From Burkholderiales bacterium (GTDB lineage: Bacteria; Pseudomonadota; Gammaproteobacteria; Burkholderiales; Burkholderiaceae_C), in assembly GCA_016213265.1 (NCBI GenBank), contig JACRBA010000042.1, forward strand, positions 1 to 64,000: 64,000 bases of DNA, written 5' to 3'. The position numbers and the translations under genes are program-made. The notes beneath the pieces are model-generated. The model did no database searches, was not told the DNA's origin, and worked only from the letters and a program-made list of their open reading frames with translations. Positions 55,700 through 64,000 of this stretch are shown piece after piece. Every line of letters begins with the position of its first letter. Positions within the stretch are counted from its first letter, which is position 1.

Positions 55700-57382
55700 T
55701 CAGAACTTGTCGAGCACCGCGCCACTGCTGGCGCTGCTGGCATTGAACGCGAACTTGGCAAGCACGCCGCGCGTGTAGCGGGGCGCCGGCCGCGTCCAGG
55801 CGGCGCGGCGTCGTGCCAGCTCGGCGTCGTCCACGTGCAGCTGCAGCAGCAGCCGGTGGGCGTCGATGGTGATGGAGTCGCCTTCCTGCACCAGCGCGAT
55901 CGTGCCGCCCTCGTACGCCTCGGGCGCCACGTGGCCCACCACCATGCCCCATGTACCGCCTGAGAAGCGGCCGTCGGTGATCAGGCCCACCGATTCGCCC
56001 AACCCCTGGCCGATCAGCGCGCCCGTGGGCGCCAGCATCTCGGGCATGCCCGGGCCACCCTTCGGGCCTAGGTAGCGCAGCACCATCACGTCGCCCGCCT
56101 GGATGCGGCCGCCCATGATGGCCGCCAGGGCGGACTGCTCGTCATCGAACACCCGCGCCGGCCCGGTGATGACCGGGTTCTTCAGGCCGGTGATCTTGGC
56201 CACGCAGCCCTCGGGCGAGAGATTGCCCTTGAGGATGGCCAGGTGCCCCTGGGCGTACATCGGCTGGTCGATGGGCCGGATCACCTGCTGGCCGGCGGGC
56301 GGCGTGTCCGGCACCTCGGCGAGGTTCTCGGCCACGGTCTTGCCGGTGATGGTCATGCAGTCGCCGTGCAGCAGGCCGGCGTTGAGCAGCAGCTTCATCA
56401 CCTGGGGAATGCCGCCTGCACGGTGCAGGTCGATGGCGAGGAAGCGGCCGCTGGGCTTGAGGTCGCAGATCACTGGCACCTTGCGGCGCACGCGCTCGAA
56501 GTCGTCGATCGTCCATTCCACGCCCGCCGCGTGGGCGATGGCCAGGAAGTGGAGCACGGCGTTGGTGGAGCCACCCGTGGCCATGATCACCGCCACGGCA
56601 TTCTCTATGGACTCGCGCGTGACGATGTCGCGCGGCTTGAGGTCGCGGCGGATCGCCTCCACCAGCACGGCCGAGCAGCGCTTGACGCTGGCGACGATCT
56701 CCTCTTCGACGTTGGCCATCGTGGACGCGAAGGGCAGGCTCAGGCCCAGCGCCTCGAACGCCGAGCTCATGGTGTTGGCGGTGTACATGCCGCCGCAGGA
56801 GCCGGTGCCGGGAATGGCGCGCTTCTCGATCTGGCAGAAGTCTTCCTCGCTCATCTTGCCAGCGGAGAACTGGCCGACCGCCTCGAAGACGCTGACGATG
56901 TTGAGATCCTCGCCCTTGTAGTGGCCGGGCAGGATGGTGCCGCCATAGACGTAGATGGAGGGCACGTTGGCGCGCAGCATGCCCATCATGCCGCCAGGCA
57001 TGTTCTTGTCGCAGCCGCCGATGACGATGACGCCGTCCATCCACTGGCCGCCGACGCAGGTCTCCACGCAGTCGGCGATGACCTCGCGCGACACCAGCGA
57101 GTACTTCATGCCCTCGGTGCCCATGGCCATGCCGTCGGAGATGGTCGGCGTGCCGAAGATCTGGGGGTTGGCACCGGCCTCGATCAGGCCCTGCACGGCC
57201 GCGTCTGCCAGCTTCTGCAGCCCGGCATTGCAGGGCGTGATGGTGGAGTGGCCGTTGGCCACGCCGACCATCGGCTTGCCGAAGTCGCCCTCCTGGTAGC
57301 CCATGCCGTAGTACATGGAGCGGTTGGGGGCACGGGCGACGCCCTCGGTGATGTTCTTGGAGCGGCGGTTCAGGTCGGACAT
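55700..57382 (-). CDS. ilvD: dihydroxy-acid dehydratase
   Basis: Third enzyme of branched-chain amino-acid synthesis; dehydrates dihydroxy acids with an Fe-S cluster. The 560-residue protein has the cluster cysteines in [17 protein letters not shown] and [14 protein letters not shown], plus the substrate motif [25 protein letters not shown]-terminal [15 protein letters not shown] is the usual end. TATAGT on the minus strand (57423-57428) may be its -10. It is divergent from lgt, with 89 bases between starts. Confidence 0.95.
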   Translation of the reverse strand: MSDLNRRSKNITEGVARAPNRSMYYGMGYQEGDFGKPMVGVANGHSTITPCNAGLQKLADAAVQGLIEAGANPQIFGTPTISDGMAMGTEGMKYSLVSREVIADCVETCVGGQWMDGVIVIGGCDKNMPGGMMGMLRANVPSIYVYGGTILPGHYKGEDLNIVSVFEAVGQFSAGKMSEEDFCQIEKRAIPGTGSCGGMYTANTMSSAFEALGLSLPFASTMANVEEEIVASVKRCSAVLVEAIRRDLKPRDIVTRESIENAVAVIMATGGSTNAVLHFLAIAHAAGVEWTIDDFERVRRKVPVICDLKPSGRFLAIDLHRAGGIPQVMKLLLNAGLLHGDCMTITGKTVAENLAEVPDTPPAGQQVIRPIDQPMYAQGHLAILKGNLSPEGCVAKITGLKNPVITGPARVFDDEQSALAAIMGGRIQAGDVMVLRYLGPKGGPGMPEMLAPTGALIGQGLGESVGLITDGRFSGGTWGMVVGHVAPEAYEGGTIALVQEGDSITIDAHRLLLQLHVDDAELARRRAAWTRPAPRYTRGVLAKFAFNASSASSGAVLDKF

Positions 57383-57422
57383 GGCGGCTGCGGCGATCGG
57401 GTGGTCAAAGCAAACCCCTTCA

Positions 57423-57428
57423 CTATAG
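57423..57428 (-). promoter_or_regulatory. candidate -10 box of ilvD (TATAGT)
   Basis: TATAGT on the minus strand, 40 bases before the ilvD ATG. A TTGACG element lies 14 bases upstream of it, closer than the usual 16-18. Confidence 0.35.
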
Positions 57429-57457
57429 ACGCCGGGCCTTGCGTCAAGCCTGCGCCG

Positions 57458-57463
57458 TATCAT
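57458..57463 (+). promoter_or_regulatory. candidate -10 box of lgt (TATCAT)
   Basis: TATCAT ends eight bases before the lgt ATG (gap GCCGCCCC), with no Shine-Dalgarno. Confidence 0.35.
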
Positions 57464-57471
57464 GCCGCCCC

Positions 57472-58305
57472 ATGCTCGTGCACCCTCAATTCGACCCCGT
57501 GGCGCTGGACTTGTCCGGCCTGGGCTTGCCGCTGCAGATCCACTGGTACGGCCTCACCTACCTGGTCGCATTCGGCCTGTTTCTCTTCCTGGCGGTGCGC
57601 CGCGCGCGCCTGCCCTGGTTCGCCGAGGCGGGCGGGACACGGCGTGACGTGGAGGACCTGCTGTTCTACTGCGTGCTGGGCGTGGTGATCGGCGGTCGGG
57701 TGGGCTATGCGCTGTTCTACAAGCCGGGCTACTACGCCAGCCATCCGCTGGAGGTATTCGCGGTGTGGAAGGGGGGCATGTCGTTCCATGGGGGGCTGAT
57801 CGGTGTGGCGCTCGCCATGGCGCTGTTCGCCCGCATGCGTCAACGTTCCTTCTGGTCAGTGACCGACCTCATCGCGCCGTGCGTGCCCACGGGCTTGGCG
57901 AGCGGGCGCGTGGGCAACTTCATCAACGGCGAGCTGTGGGGCCGGTTCGCCGACCCGTCGCTGCCGTGGGGGATGGTGTTTCCGCAATCGGGCTCGAGCC
58001 TGCCGCGTCATCCGTCGCAGATCTACCAGTTCCTGCTCGAGGGCCTGCTGCTGTTCGTGCTGCTGTGGTGGTACGCGCGTCGGCCGCGTGGCGTGGGACA
58101 GGTCTCCGGCGCCTTCCTGGTGGGCTACGGCGTCTTTCGCTTCACGGCGGAATACTTCCGCGAACCGGACAGCTTCCTCGGCCTGCTGGCCCTGAACATG
58201 AGCATGGGCCAGTGGCTGTGCGTGCCGATGGTGGCCGTGGGCGCCTGGTTGTGGGTGCGAGGGCGCTCCTCGGCGCCGTCCCCCACTGAAGGGGCGCGCG
58301 CATGA
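57472..58305 (+). CDS. lgt: prolipoprotein diacylglyceryl transferase
   Basis: First enzyme of lipoprotein maturation; transfers diacylglyceryl to the lipobox Cys. The 277-residue membrane protein has [13 protein letters not shown], the Lgt signature [15 protein letters not shown] with the essential Arg and Asn, and [12 protein letters not shown]. Seven hydrophobic segments are expected. ATG 57472 gives [12 protein letters not shown], the usual N-terminus in this group. dnaQ overlaps its stop by four bases (ATGA). Confidence 0.95.
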   Translation: MLVHPQFDPVALDLSGLGLPLQIHWYGLTYLVAFGLFLFLAVRRARLPWFAEAGGTRRDVEDLLFYCVLGVVIGGRVGYALFYKPGYYASHPLEVFAVWKGGMSFHGGLIGVALAMALFARMRQRSFWSVTDLIAPCVPTGLASGRVGNFINGELWGRFADPSLPWGMVFPQSGSSLPRHPSQIYQFLLEGLLLFVLLWWYARRPRGVGQVSGAFLVGYGVFRFTAEYFREPDSFLGLLALNMSMGQWLCVPMVAVGAWLWVRGRSSAPSPTEGARA

Positions 58306-59006
58306 GGCAGATCTTCCTCGACACCGAGACCACGGGCCTGTCTCCCGACAGCGGTGACCGCGTCATCGAGATCGGCTGCATCGAGATGGTCAACCGCCGG
58401 TTGACGGGCCAGAACAAGCACTTCTACCTGAACCCCGAGCGCAAGAACTCGGAGGACGCGGTGCGGGTGCACGGCCTGACGGACGAGTTCCTTGCCGACA
58501 AGCCGGTGTTCGCGGCCGTGGCCGATGAGTTGATGGACTACCTGGCCGGGGCGGAGGTGGTGATCCACAACGCCGCCTTCGACGTGGCCTTTCTCGACGC
58601 CGAACTGCGCCGCCTGGGCCGGCCACCGTTCGCGCAATGTGTGGCGGGCGTGAAGGACACGCTGCTCATGGCACGGGAGATGTTCCCCGGCAAGAGCAAC
58701 TCGCTCGACGCCTTGTGCAAGCGCCTGGAGGTGGACAACTCCAGCCGCACGCTGCACGGCGCCTTGCTCGATGCGGGCCTGCTGGCCGAGGTGTACATCC
58801 GGCTGACGCGCGGGCAGGATGCCCTGGTCATCGACACGGCGGAAGCCGAGGGGCAGGTGCTGCAGGTGGCCGAGATCGACCTGTCGGCATTCGAGCTCAT
58901 CGTGGTGCCACCCTCGGCGGAAGAGACCGCCGCGCACGAGGCCCTGTTGGCAGAACTCGACAAAGTGAGCGGGGGGAAGACACAGTGGCGAAAACTTGTG
59001 GCATAA
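58302..59006 (+). CDS. dnaQ: DNA polymerase III epsilon subunit (proofreading exonuclease)
   Basis: The 3'-5' proofreading exonuclease of the replicase. The 234-residue protein has Exo I LDTETTGL (Asp7, Glu9), Exo [13 protein letters not shown] and Exo [17 protein letters not shown], with the C-terminal region that binds the alpha subunit (…[19 protein letters not shown]). It overlaps lgt and ends 52 bases before a tRNA-Val gene. Confidence 0.95.
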   Translation: MRQIFLDTETTGLSPDSGDRVIEIGCIEMVNRRLTGQNKHFYLNPERKNSEDAVRVHGLTDEFLADKPVFAAVADELMDYLAGAEVVIHNAAFDVAFLDAELRRLGRPPFAQCVAGVKDTLLMAREMFPGKSNSLDALCKRLEVDNSSRTLHGALLDAGLLAEVYIRLTRGQDALVIDTAEAEGQVLQVAEIDLSAFELIVVPPSAEETAAHEALLAELDKVSGGKTQWRKLVA

Positions 59007-59058
59007 TCCAAGGCTTTCCCGGATACAGCGTTTCACTGAAGCGCTGAACCCAAATTCC

Positions 59059-59133
59059 GGGCGGTTAGCTCAGCGGTAGAGCACTGCCTTCACACGGCAG
59101 GGGTCGCAGGTTCGAACCCTGCACCGCCCACCA
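59059..59133 (+). tRNA. tRNA-Val (anticodon CAC)
   Basis: A complete 75-base cloverleaf with encoded CCA: acceptor GGGCGGT/ACCGCCC, D arm GCTC-AGCGGTA-GAGC, anticodon arm CTGCC-TTCACAC-GGCAG, T arm GCAGG-TTCGAAC-CCTGC. The anticodon CAC reads GTG, the dominant Val codon in this GC-rich genome. A strong terminator follows at once. No integrase or duplicated 3' end is seen nearby. Confidence 0.97.
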
Positions 59134-59137
59134 GGAC

Positions 59138-59171
59138 AAGGCCCTGCAAGCGATGCTTGCAGGGCCTTTTT
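59138..59171 (+). terminator. intrinsic terminator after tRNA-Val
   Basis: AAGGCCCTGCAAGC-GAT-GCTTGCAGGGCCTT followed by TTTCTT, a 14-base-pair stem five bases past the tRNA. Confidence 0.9.
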
Positions 59172-59202
59172 CTTGATGCTGCCGGGTGGCGTGTGGGGGG
59201 CG

Positions 59203-60045
59203 TCAGTCGCCTGCCGCCGCTGCCGTGCTGACACGCTCCCAGTGCTGCCAGGCGGCCTGTGCCAGGTCATCGGCGTCCATGCCCGCCACGGGGGCGACCT
59301 GCTCGGCGATGGCCTGCACCGCTTCCCGCGTCGGGGCGCTGTCCTCGGCCGCGATGAGCACATCGGCGACGGCGCCCAAGGCCAGCATGGCGCGCACCGG
59401 CTGCGGCCGCGCGGCCCAGCGCTCGGGGGGCAGCGGGCGGTCGTGCACGAAGTCGGCCACTTCGGCGGCCAGGCCCCAGGCGCGGCACAGCGAAGCCCCC
59501 AGCACCTCATGGCTCAGGCCGAAGGCAGCGGTTTCGGCGGCCAGCAAGTCAGCGACGCGGCCGCCTTCCCGGGCGAGCAGGGCCGGGTAGGCGTCCGGCG
59601 CGTGCAGGCACAACACGGCCTGCCCGCTCTGGGCAAACAGGCCGGCCGACTGGGCCCGCCAGGCATGCAGACCCAGCGTGACGGCGGTGCGGCCCATGAG
59701 CAGCCCGCGCAGGCGGGCCTGGTCCCACAGCCGCGTCATGGTGGGTGAGGGCGGGAAGCTCTTGCGCAGGCCGAGCTCGAGCGTGATGGCGGCCACCTCG
59801 CGCATGCCGAGGTACATCACCGCCTCGGCCACCGTCTCCACGCGCCGGAGGATGCCGAACATGGCCGAGTTCACCGTGCGCACCACCGCCGAGGCGAGCG
59901 CCAGGTCGCCTTCGATGACTTCGGCCACTTCGGGCACCGAGGTGTCCTCCTGCGCCAGCAGTTCTGTCAGGCGCAGGGTGGCGGCGGGGCTGGCGGGCAG
60001 TTCGACGTCGAGCTGCTTCAGGGCGGGGTCGATGCGTGTGCTCAT
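59203..60045 (-). CDS. HDOD domain-containing protein
   Basis: A 280-residue protein consisting mainly of an HDOD domain, an HD-like fold usually lacking catalytic His/Asp. ELPASPAATLRLTELLAQEDTSVPEVAEVIEGDLALASAVVRTVNSAMFG and VMYLGMREVAAITLELGLRKSF are the diagnostic parts. HDOD proteins bind signalling partners in c-di-GMP and chemotaxis-type networks; no partner domain is fused here. ATG 60045 is preferred over upstream in-frame starts that add only basic residues. It is convergent with the tRNA terminator. Confidence 0.85.
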   Translation of the reverse strand: MSTRIDPALKQLDVELPASPAATLRLTELLAQEDTSVPEVAEVIEGDLALASAVVRTVNSAMFGILRRVETVAEAVMYLGMREVAAITLELGLRKSFPPSPTMTRLWDQARLRGLLMGRTAVTLGLHAWRAQSAGLFAQSGQAVLCLHAPDAYPALLAREGGRVADLLAAETAAFGLSHEVLGASLCRAWGLAAEVADFVHDRPLPPERWAARPQPVRAMLALGAVADVLIAAEDSAPTREAVQAIAEQVAPVAGMDADDLAQAAWQHWERVSTAAAAGD

Positions 60046-60129
60046 GCGCCGATGATGGCGCAGGCGCCGCCGACGCGCCACCCACCCAAGGCCCCCGGCG
60101 TGAGGCTGCTCACGCCGGGGCTTCCGCTC

Positions 60130-60921
60130 TCAGCGGGCGGCGCGGATGTCGCCGGAGCCGACGATACGGCTGGTCAGCTTGGTGGGCGTGCCGTTATAGA
60201 CCACATCGCCGGAGCCGGCGATCTGCACCGCCAGGGCGTCGCTGGCGTGCACGCGCACGTCGCCCGAGCCGGCGATGTCCACATTGACGCGCCGCGCCAC
60301 CAGCTCGGCGGCGTGGATGTCCCCTGATCCGGCCACGTTGAAGCTGACCTCATCGGCGCGCCCCTTCATCCAGATGTCGCCCGAGCCGGCCAGGCGGGTG
60401 GACAGCCGCCCGAACTCCGCCTGGTCGAAGCGCACGTCGCCCGAACCGGCCAGGGAGAGCTCGAACTGGTCCGCCTTGAGGCCATGGATGTTCAAGTCGC
60501 CGCTGCCGCGCAGGTCGGCCTGGCTGAGGGCAGTGAACGCGACGTCCACCTGCAGGGCCGAGTCGGTGCGGATGGACGTGTTGGGCTTGAGCTTCACGAC
60601 GAGGGTGTCTCCCTCCACGGCCGTGAGGATGAGCGGCGCGATGTTGTCGTCGGCCCGCACCGACACCGCGGGTGTGCTGCCCGGCCGGGCGTTGACCGTG
60701 ATGGCACTGTCCAGACGCAGGCGCTGGAAGGCCGCGACGCTGCGCCGGTCGTCCACCACCTTGCCCGAACCCACCACGCGCGTCGCGCCCAATCCGGTGG
60801 AGATGTCGATGGTGAAGGCGTCGGCCGACGTGGGCAGCATCAGCGCGGCCGAGGCGGCCAGCGCGGTGAGCAGCGGCGCGGCCAGGAGGGCGGTGGCATG
60901 CATGCGGCGGGGCAGGGACAT
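60130..60921 (-). CDS. GIN domain (DUF2807) secreted protein
   Basis: A 263-residue exported protein with a signal peptide (…LLTALAASAALMLPTSADA). The mature part is an auto-transporter-adhesin-head-like/DUF2807 beta-helix with eight regular GSG turns, seven of them GSGD(L/V/I), spaced about 19-20 residues: RGSGDL, AGSGDV, AGSGDI and so on. The turns line up as stacked coils. Function is unknown; a cell-surface structural or adhesive role is the usual guess. It is transcribed alone, upstream of the HDOD gene. Confidence 0.88.
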   Translation of the reverse strand: MSLPRRMHATALLAAPLLTALAASAALMLPTSADAFTIDISTGLGATRVVGSGKVVDDRRSVAAFQRLRLDSAITVNARPGSTPAVSVRADDNIAPLILTAVEGDTLVVKLKPNTSIRTDSALQVDVAFTALSQADLRGSGDLNIHGLKADQFELSLAGSGDVRFDQAEFGRLSTRLAGSGDIWMKGRADEVSFNVAGSGDIHAAELVARRVNVDIAGSGDVRVHASDALAVQIAGSGDVVYNGTPTKLTSRIVGSGDIRAAR

Positions 60922-61048
60922 GGCGGGCTCCGTGAATGTTCGGTATGGCCCGCATGCTAGGCAGGCGGGCCCGCACCGGCCAGCCATGCGCGACGCGCCG
61001 GCGGCTGCGGGTGACGAACTGCGTCGCTGCCGGACAGGCGGAGCCGGG

Positions 61049-61807
61049 TCAGGCGGGCGGGGCCTCGTCCACGCGCTGCCAGCGCCCGTCGAGCAGCAGC
61101 TCATGGGGCCGGAACTGCTGCTTGTAGGCCATCTTCGGGCTTTGCGCGATCCAGTAGCCCAGGTACAGGTGGGGCAGCTTCAGGGAACGGGTCTGCTCGA
61201 TCTGCCACATCACGCAATGGGTGCCCAGGCTGCCTTTCACGTCGGGGTCGTAGAAGGTGTAGACCGCCGACAGCCCGTCGCTGAGGATGTCCACGATGGA
61301 CACCATGCGCAAGGCGCCCGGGCCGGCCTCGCCTGGCCCCGGCGGCTCGCGGAACTCCACCAGACGCGAGTTGACCCGGCTCTGGAGCAGGAACTGGGTG
61401 TACTGGTCCACGCTGTCGTGGTCCATGCCGCCACCGGCATGCCGGCCCGCCTGGTAGCGCAGGTACAGCTGGTAATGCTCCGGCACGAAGCCCAGGCGCA
61501 TCACCCGCGTCTTCAGGTGCTGGTGGGCGGCCCAGGCGCGGCGCTGGCTGCGGCTGGGCTGGAAGTCCTTCACGGGGATGCGCAGGGGCTGGCACGCCCG
61601 GCAGCTGTCGCAGTAGGGCCGGTAGGTGAACATCCCGCTGCGTCGGAACCCGCTGGCCACCAGGGCGGAGTAGGCCTCCGCGTGGATCAGGTGGCCGGGC
61701 GTGGCCACCTGCGACCGCGCGAACCGGTCCGGCAGGTAGCTGCAGGGGTAGGGCGCCGTCGCGTAGAACTGGAGCGACGCGAACGGAAGCTCTTTCGGAT
61801 GGGTCAC
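61049..61807 (-). CDS. bpt: aspartate/glutamate leucyltransferase Bpt
   Basis: Transfers Leu from Leu-tRNA to N-terminal Asp or Glu, creating a bacterial N-degron. The 252-residue ATE1-like protein has [41 protein letters not shown] (conserved Cys cluster) and [28 protein letters not shown]. The C-terminal [28 protein letters not shown] and [26 protein letters not shown] are diagnostic. The GTG start overlaps the aat stop (GTGA), so both N-degron transferases are coexpressed. ClpS and ClpA are not in the window. Confidence 0.93.
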   Translation of the reverse strand: MTHPKELPFASLQFYATAPYPCSYLPDRFARSQVATPGHLIHAEAYSALVASGFRRSGMFTYRPYCDSCRACQPLRIPVKDFQPSRSQRRAWAAHQHLKTRVMRLGFVPEHYQLYLRYQAGRHAGGGMDHDSVDQYTQFLLQSRVNSRLVEFREPPGPGEAGPGALRMVSIVDILSDGLSAVYTFYDPDVKGSLGTHCVMWQIEQTRSLKLPHLYLGYWIAQSPKMAYKQQFRPHELLLDGRWQRVDEAPPA

Positions 61808-62574
61808 GGCGCGGGGTGGGCAAGTGGCGCGCCTGTGTCGGCCAATCCCAGGTGCGCCCAATACGCCCGATCATAGGCCCAGCGCGCGGGCGGTGGCAGG
61901 CCCACCACCCGGGCCAGGTGCGCCTCGAAGTCGTGGCGGGGAATTGGGCGCGCCCCCAGGCTGGCCAGGTGGCCGGTCTGCTGCTGGCAGTCGATGAGCG
62001 AAATGCCCACGGCGCGGCAGAACGCCACCAGCCCGGCGAGTGCGATCTTCGAGGCATCCGTGCGGCGGGCGAACATCGATTCGCCATAGAACATGCGGCC
62101 GATGCTCACGCCGTACAGGCCGCCCACCAGTTCGCCGTCGATCCACGTTTCGACGCTGTGCACATGGCCGAGCCGGTGCAGGCGCTCATAGGCCTGCACC
62201 ATGTCGGGCACGATCCAGGTGCCGTGCTGGCCTTCGCGCGGTGCGGCCGCGCAGGCCTGGATCACGCCCGGCGTGTCGCCATCGATGCGCACCTCGCAAC
62301 CGGGCGTGCGCAAGAAGCGCTGCAGCGTCTTGCGCAGCGAGCGGTGCAGGCGGAAGTCGTCCACGGGCAGCACCATGCGCGGGTCGGTCGTCCACCACAG
62401 CACCGGCTGCCCCGGGCCGTACCAGGGGAACACGCCGATGCGGTAGGCGGCGAGCAGGCGGGCGGGGGAGAGGTCACCGCCCGCGGCGAGCAGCCCGGGG
62501 GCGTCCGTGTCCGGGCCCAGGGCCAGGGCCGTGGGCGGGAACGGGTCGTCGGCGGCAAGCCAGGTCAGCTGCAT
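61804..62574 (-). CDS. aat: leucyl/phenylalanyl-tRNA-protein transferase
   Basis: Adds Leu or Phe to N-terminal Arg, Lys or Met of target proteins for ClpAPS degradation. The 256-residue protein has [87 protein letters not shown] and [23 protein letters not shown]. All are diagnostic, and the length is slightly above usual. TATGCT (62583-62588) ends eight bases before the ATG. bpt overlaps its 3' end. Confidence 0.94.
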   Translation of the reverse strand: MQLTWLAADDPFPPTALALGPDTDAPGLLAAGGDLSPARLLAAYRIGVFPWYGPGQPVLWWTTDPRMVLPVDDFRLHRSLRKTLQRFLRTPGCEVRIDGDTPGVIQACAAAPREGQHGTWIVPDMVQAYERLHRLGHVHSVETWIDGELVGGLYGVSIGRMFYGESMFARRTDASKIALAGLVAFCRAVGISLIDCQQQTGHLASLGARPIPRHDFEAHLARVVGLPPPARWAYDRAYWAHLGLADTGAPLAHPAP

Positions 62575-62582
62575 GGACTGCC

Positions 62583-62588
62583 AGCATA
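62583..62588 (-). promoter_or_regulatory. candidate -10 box of aat (TATGCT)
   Basis: TATGCT on the minus strand ends eight bases before the aat ATG; no Shine-Dalgarno in the gap GGCAGTCC. Confidence 0.35.
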
Positions 62589-62615
62589 GCGGCCGCCGCG
62601 ACTGCCCCCAAAGGC

Positions 62616-62643
62616 AAAGGGCCAGCGCGGAGGCTGGCCCTTT
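62616..62643 (-). terminator. intrinsic terminator after hppA
   Basis: AAAGGGCCAGC, a six-base loop and GCTGGCCCTTT, 38 bases past the hppA stop on the minus strand. Confidence 0.7.
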
Positions 62644-62680
62644 GTGGTGCGCCGCGGTGGGCCCGCGGCGAGGCAGGGCG

Positions 62681-64000
62681 TCAGTTCGACGCCGCGGAGG
62701 CTGCCGGCGGCGCCGCCTCGATGGCCGGCGAGGGCACGGGTGCCGGGTCCGTGGCCGGTGCCACCACCGCGGGCGGCGTCGCCGTGTGCGCGGCGGTCGC
62801 CGGACCGGCGCTGGTGCCGATGGGCAGCAGCGGCACGATCAGCAGGGCGACGATGTTGATGATCTTGATGAGGGGGTTCACGGCCGGGCCGGCGGTGTCC
62901 TTGTAGGGGTCGCCCACCGTGTCGCCGGTGACGGCACTCTTGTGCGCATCGGAGCCCTTCTTGTGCAGGACGCCGTTGCTGTCGGTGAAGCCCTCCTCGA
63001 TCAGCTTCTTGGCGTTGTCCCACGCGCCGCCGCCCGTGCACATGCTGATGGCGACGAACAGGCCGGTGACGATGGTGCCCATGAGCAGGCCACCCAGGGC
63101 AGCCGGGCCGAGCAGCATGCCCACCAGGATGGGCACGGCCACCGGCAGCAGCGAGGGCACGATCATTTCCTTGATGGCCGCGGTGGTGAGCATGTCCACC
63201 GCCGCGCTGTAGTCGGGCTTCTTGCGGCCGGCCATGATCTCGCCGCCCTGGAAATGGCGGCGCACCTCGACCACCACCGAGCCGGCTGCCCGGCCCACGG
63301 CCTCCATCGCCATGGCGCCGAAGAGGTAGGGGATCAGGCCGCCGATGAACAACCCCACGATGACCATGTGGTTGGACAGGTCGAAGGTGACGTGCATGCC
63401 GCGCGCTTCCAGCGCGTGGGTGTAGTCAGCGAAGAGCACGAGCGCCGCCAGGCCCGCCGAGCCGATGGCGTAGCCCTTGGTGACGGCCTTGGTCGTGTTG
63501 CCCACCGCGTCCAGCGGGTCGGTCACGTCGCGCACGCTGTCGGGCAGCTCGGCCATCTCGGCGATGCCGCCGCCGTTGTCCGTGATCGGGCCGTATGCAT
63601 CCAGCGCCACGATGATGCCGGCCATGCTCAGCATGGCGGTGGCGCCGATGGCGATGCCGTACAGGCCACCCAGCCAGTAGGCGGTCACGATGGCGATGCA
63701 CACGAAGATCACCGGCCAGGCGGTGGACTTCATGCTCACGCCCAGGCCGGCAATGACGTTGGTGCCGTGGCCGGTGGTGGAGGCCTGTGCCACATGCTTG
63801 ACCGGCGCGAACTGCGTGCCGGTGTAGTACTCGGTGATCCACACCATGGCCGCCGTCAGCAGCAGGCCGACCACGCAGGCGCCGAACAGCGCCATGGACG
63901 AGACGGTGCCGCCGGCGGCGAGCTCCAGCCCGTTGGGGAACAGCGCCACGGTGACGCCGTAGAAGGCCACCAGGGAGATGACGCCCGCGATGATCAGGCC
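62681..64000 (-). CDS. hppA: membrane-bound proton-translocating pyrophosphatase HppA (N-terminus cut off by window edge)
   Basis: Couples pyrophosphate hydrolysis to ion pumping. About 440 C-terminal residues are visible, with the frame open to the window edge. [21 protein letters not shown] carries Lys then Thr at the two positions that distinguish K+-independent proton-pumping enzymes from K+-dependent ones. [39 protein letters not shown] and [30 protein letters not shown] are family motifs around the pyrophosphate site. After the last membrane helix comes an Ala/Pro/Thr-rich tail of about 45 residues, longer than usual for the family. Confidence 0.95.
   Translation of the reverse strand, partial: GLIIAGVISLVAFYGVTVALFPNGLELAAGGTVSSMALFGACVVGLLLTAAMVWITEYYTGTQFAPVKHVAQASTTGHGTNVIAGLGVSMKSTAWPVIFVCIAIVTAYWLGGLYGIAIGATAMLSMAGIIVALDAYGPITDNGGGIAEMAELPDSVRDVTDPLDAVGNTTKAVTKGYAIGSAGLAALVLFADYTHALEARGMHVTFDLSNHMVIVGLFIGGLIPYLFGAMAMEAVGRAAGSVVVEVRRHFQGGEIMAGRKKPDYSAAVDMLTTAAIKEMIVPSLLPVAVPILVGMLLGPAALGGLLMGTIVTGLFVAISMCTGGGAWDNAKKLIEEGFTDSNGVLHKKGSDAHKSAVTGDTVGDPYKDTAGPAVNPLIKIINIVALLIVPLLPIGTSAGPATAAHTATPPAVVAPATDPAPVPSPAIEAAPPAASAASN

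Noticed and set aside
59059-59133. tRNA-Val as an integration site
   Set aside because: No integrase gene or repeated tRNA 3' end follows; a terminator and a core-type gene do.

Overview
The window is a compact, very GC-rich (about 70% by eye) chromosomal segment that looks like a betaproteobacterium of the order Burkholderiales, probably Comamonadaceae/Sphaerotilaceae-like. Supporting signs are the pyrG-kdsA-DUF1330-eno-ftsB gene order, a Burkholderia-type trimeric porin, the small Trp-rich protein of the TIGR04438 type, the Anbu proteasome homologue beside mutS, an aat-bpt pair, and a 6S RNA next to zapA. It is core genome: I see no insertion sequence, prophage, CRISPR array or plasmid function. 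No non-coding stretch exceeds 300 bases. The largest (37994-38289) holds the 6S RNA gene; the others (9993-10210, 28877-29090, 51292-51478) are promoter regions.

Layout. 1-8.9 kb: mutL (cut by the window edge), dedA, a fused pabB-pabC, amiC-tsaE, queG, an AEC permease and xerD. 9-14.5 kb: porin, marC, a ferritin-like DUF455 protein, a gamma-carbonic-anhydrase-like protein, hslO, and pnuC with a NadR-type kinase. 14.5-19.1 kb: a minus-strand operon pyrG-kdsA-DUF1330-eno-ftsB. 19.1-24.4 kb: mutS-anbu-hydrolase, with suhB upstream. 24.5-28.9 kb: trmJ, cysE, darP-mog, pmbA. 29-34 kb: a TRAP transporter split around an nhaD antiporter. 34-38.9 kb: yqeY-rpsU, a BaiN/HI0933 flavoprotein, TauE/SafE permease, EVE protein, 6S RNA, zapA and a zapB-like gene. 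38.9-48 kb: a cobalamin/iron-type ABC pair, mltB, the MoxR-DUF58-transglutaminase operon, an HDAC-like amidohydrolase and an MscS channel. 48-52 kb: fumarase flanked by two secreted proteins of unknown role. 52-64 kb: acs, cytochrome c, ilvD, lgt-dnaQ, tRNA-Val(CAC), HDOD and GIN proteins, aat-bpt, and hppA (cut by the right edge).

How genes work together: PnuC imports nicotinamide riboside and the adjacent kinase traps it. PyrG, KdsA, Eno and FtsB tie CTP, lipopolysaccharide, glycolysis and division together. MoxR, DUF58 and the transglutaminase form one conserved operon. Aat and Bpt mark proteins for the bacterial N-degron pathway. MutS and MutL lie about 20 kb apart.

The main anomalies are an in-frame TGA at a tryptophan position of eno, loss of the Walker A lysine in tsaE, a terminator-like hairpin immediately before the pyrG start codon, and a recurring arrangement in which a -10-like hexamer sits only 6-8 bases before an ATG that has no Shine-Dalgarno. 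The last suggests that several genes here (mutL, dedA, queG, marC, DUF455, mscS, lgt, aat) make leaderless or nearly leaderless mRNAs. No unmistakably novel multi-gene system was found.
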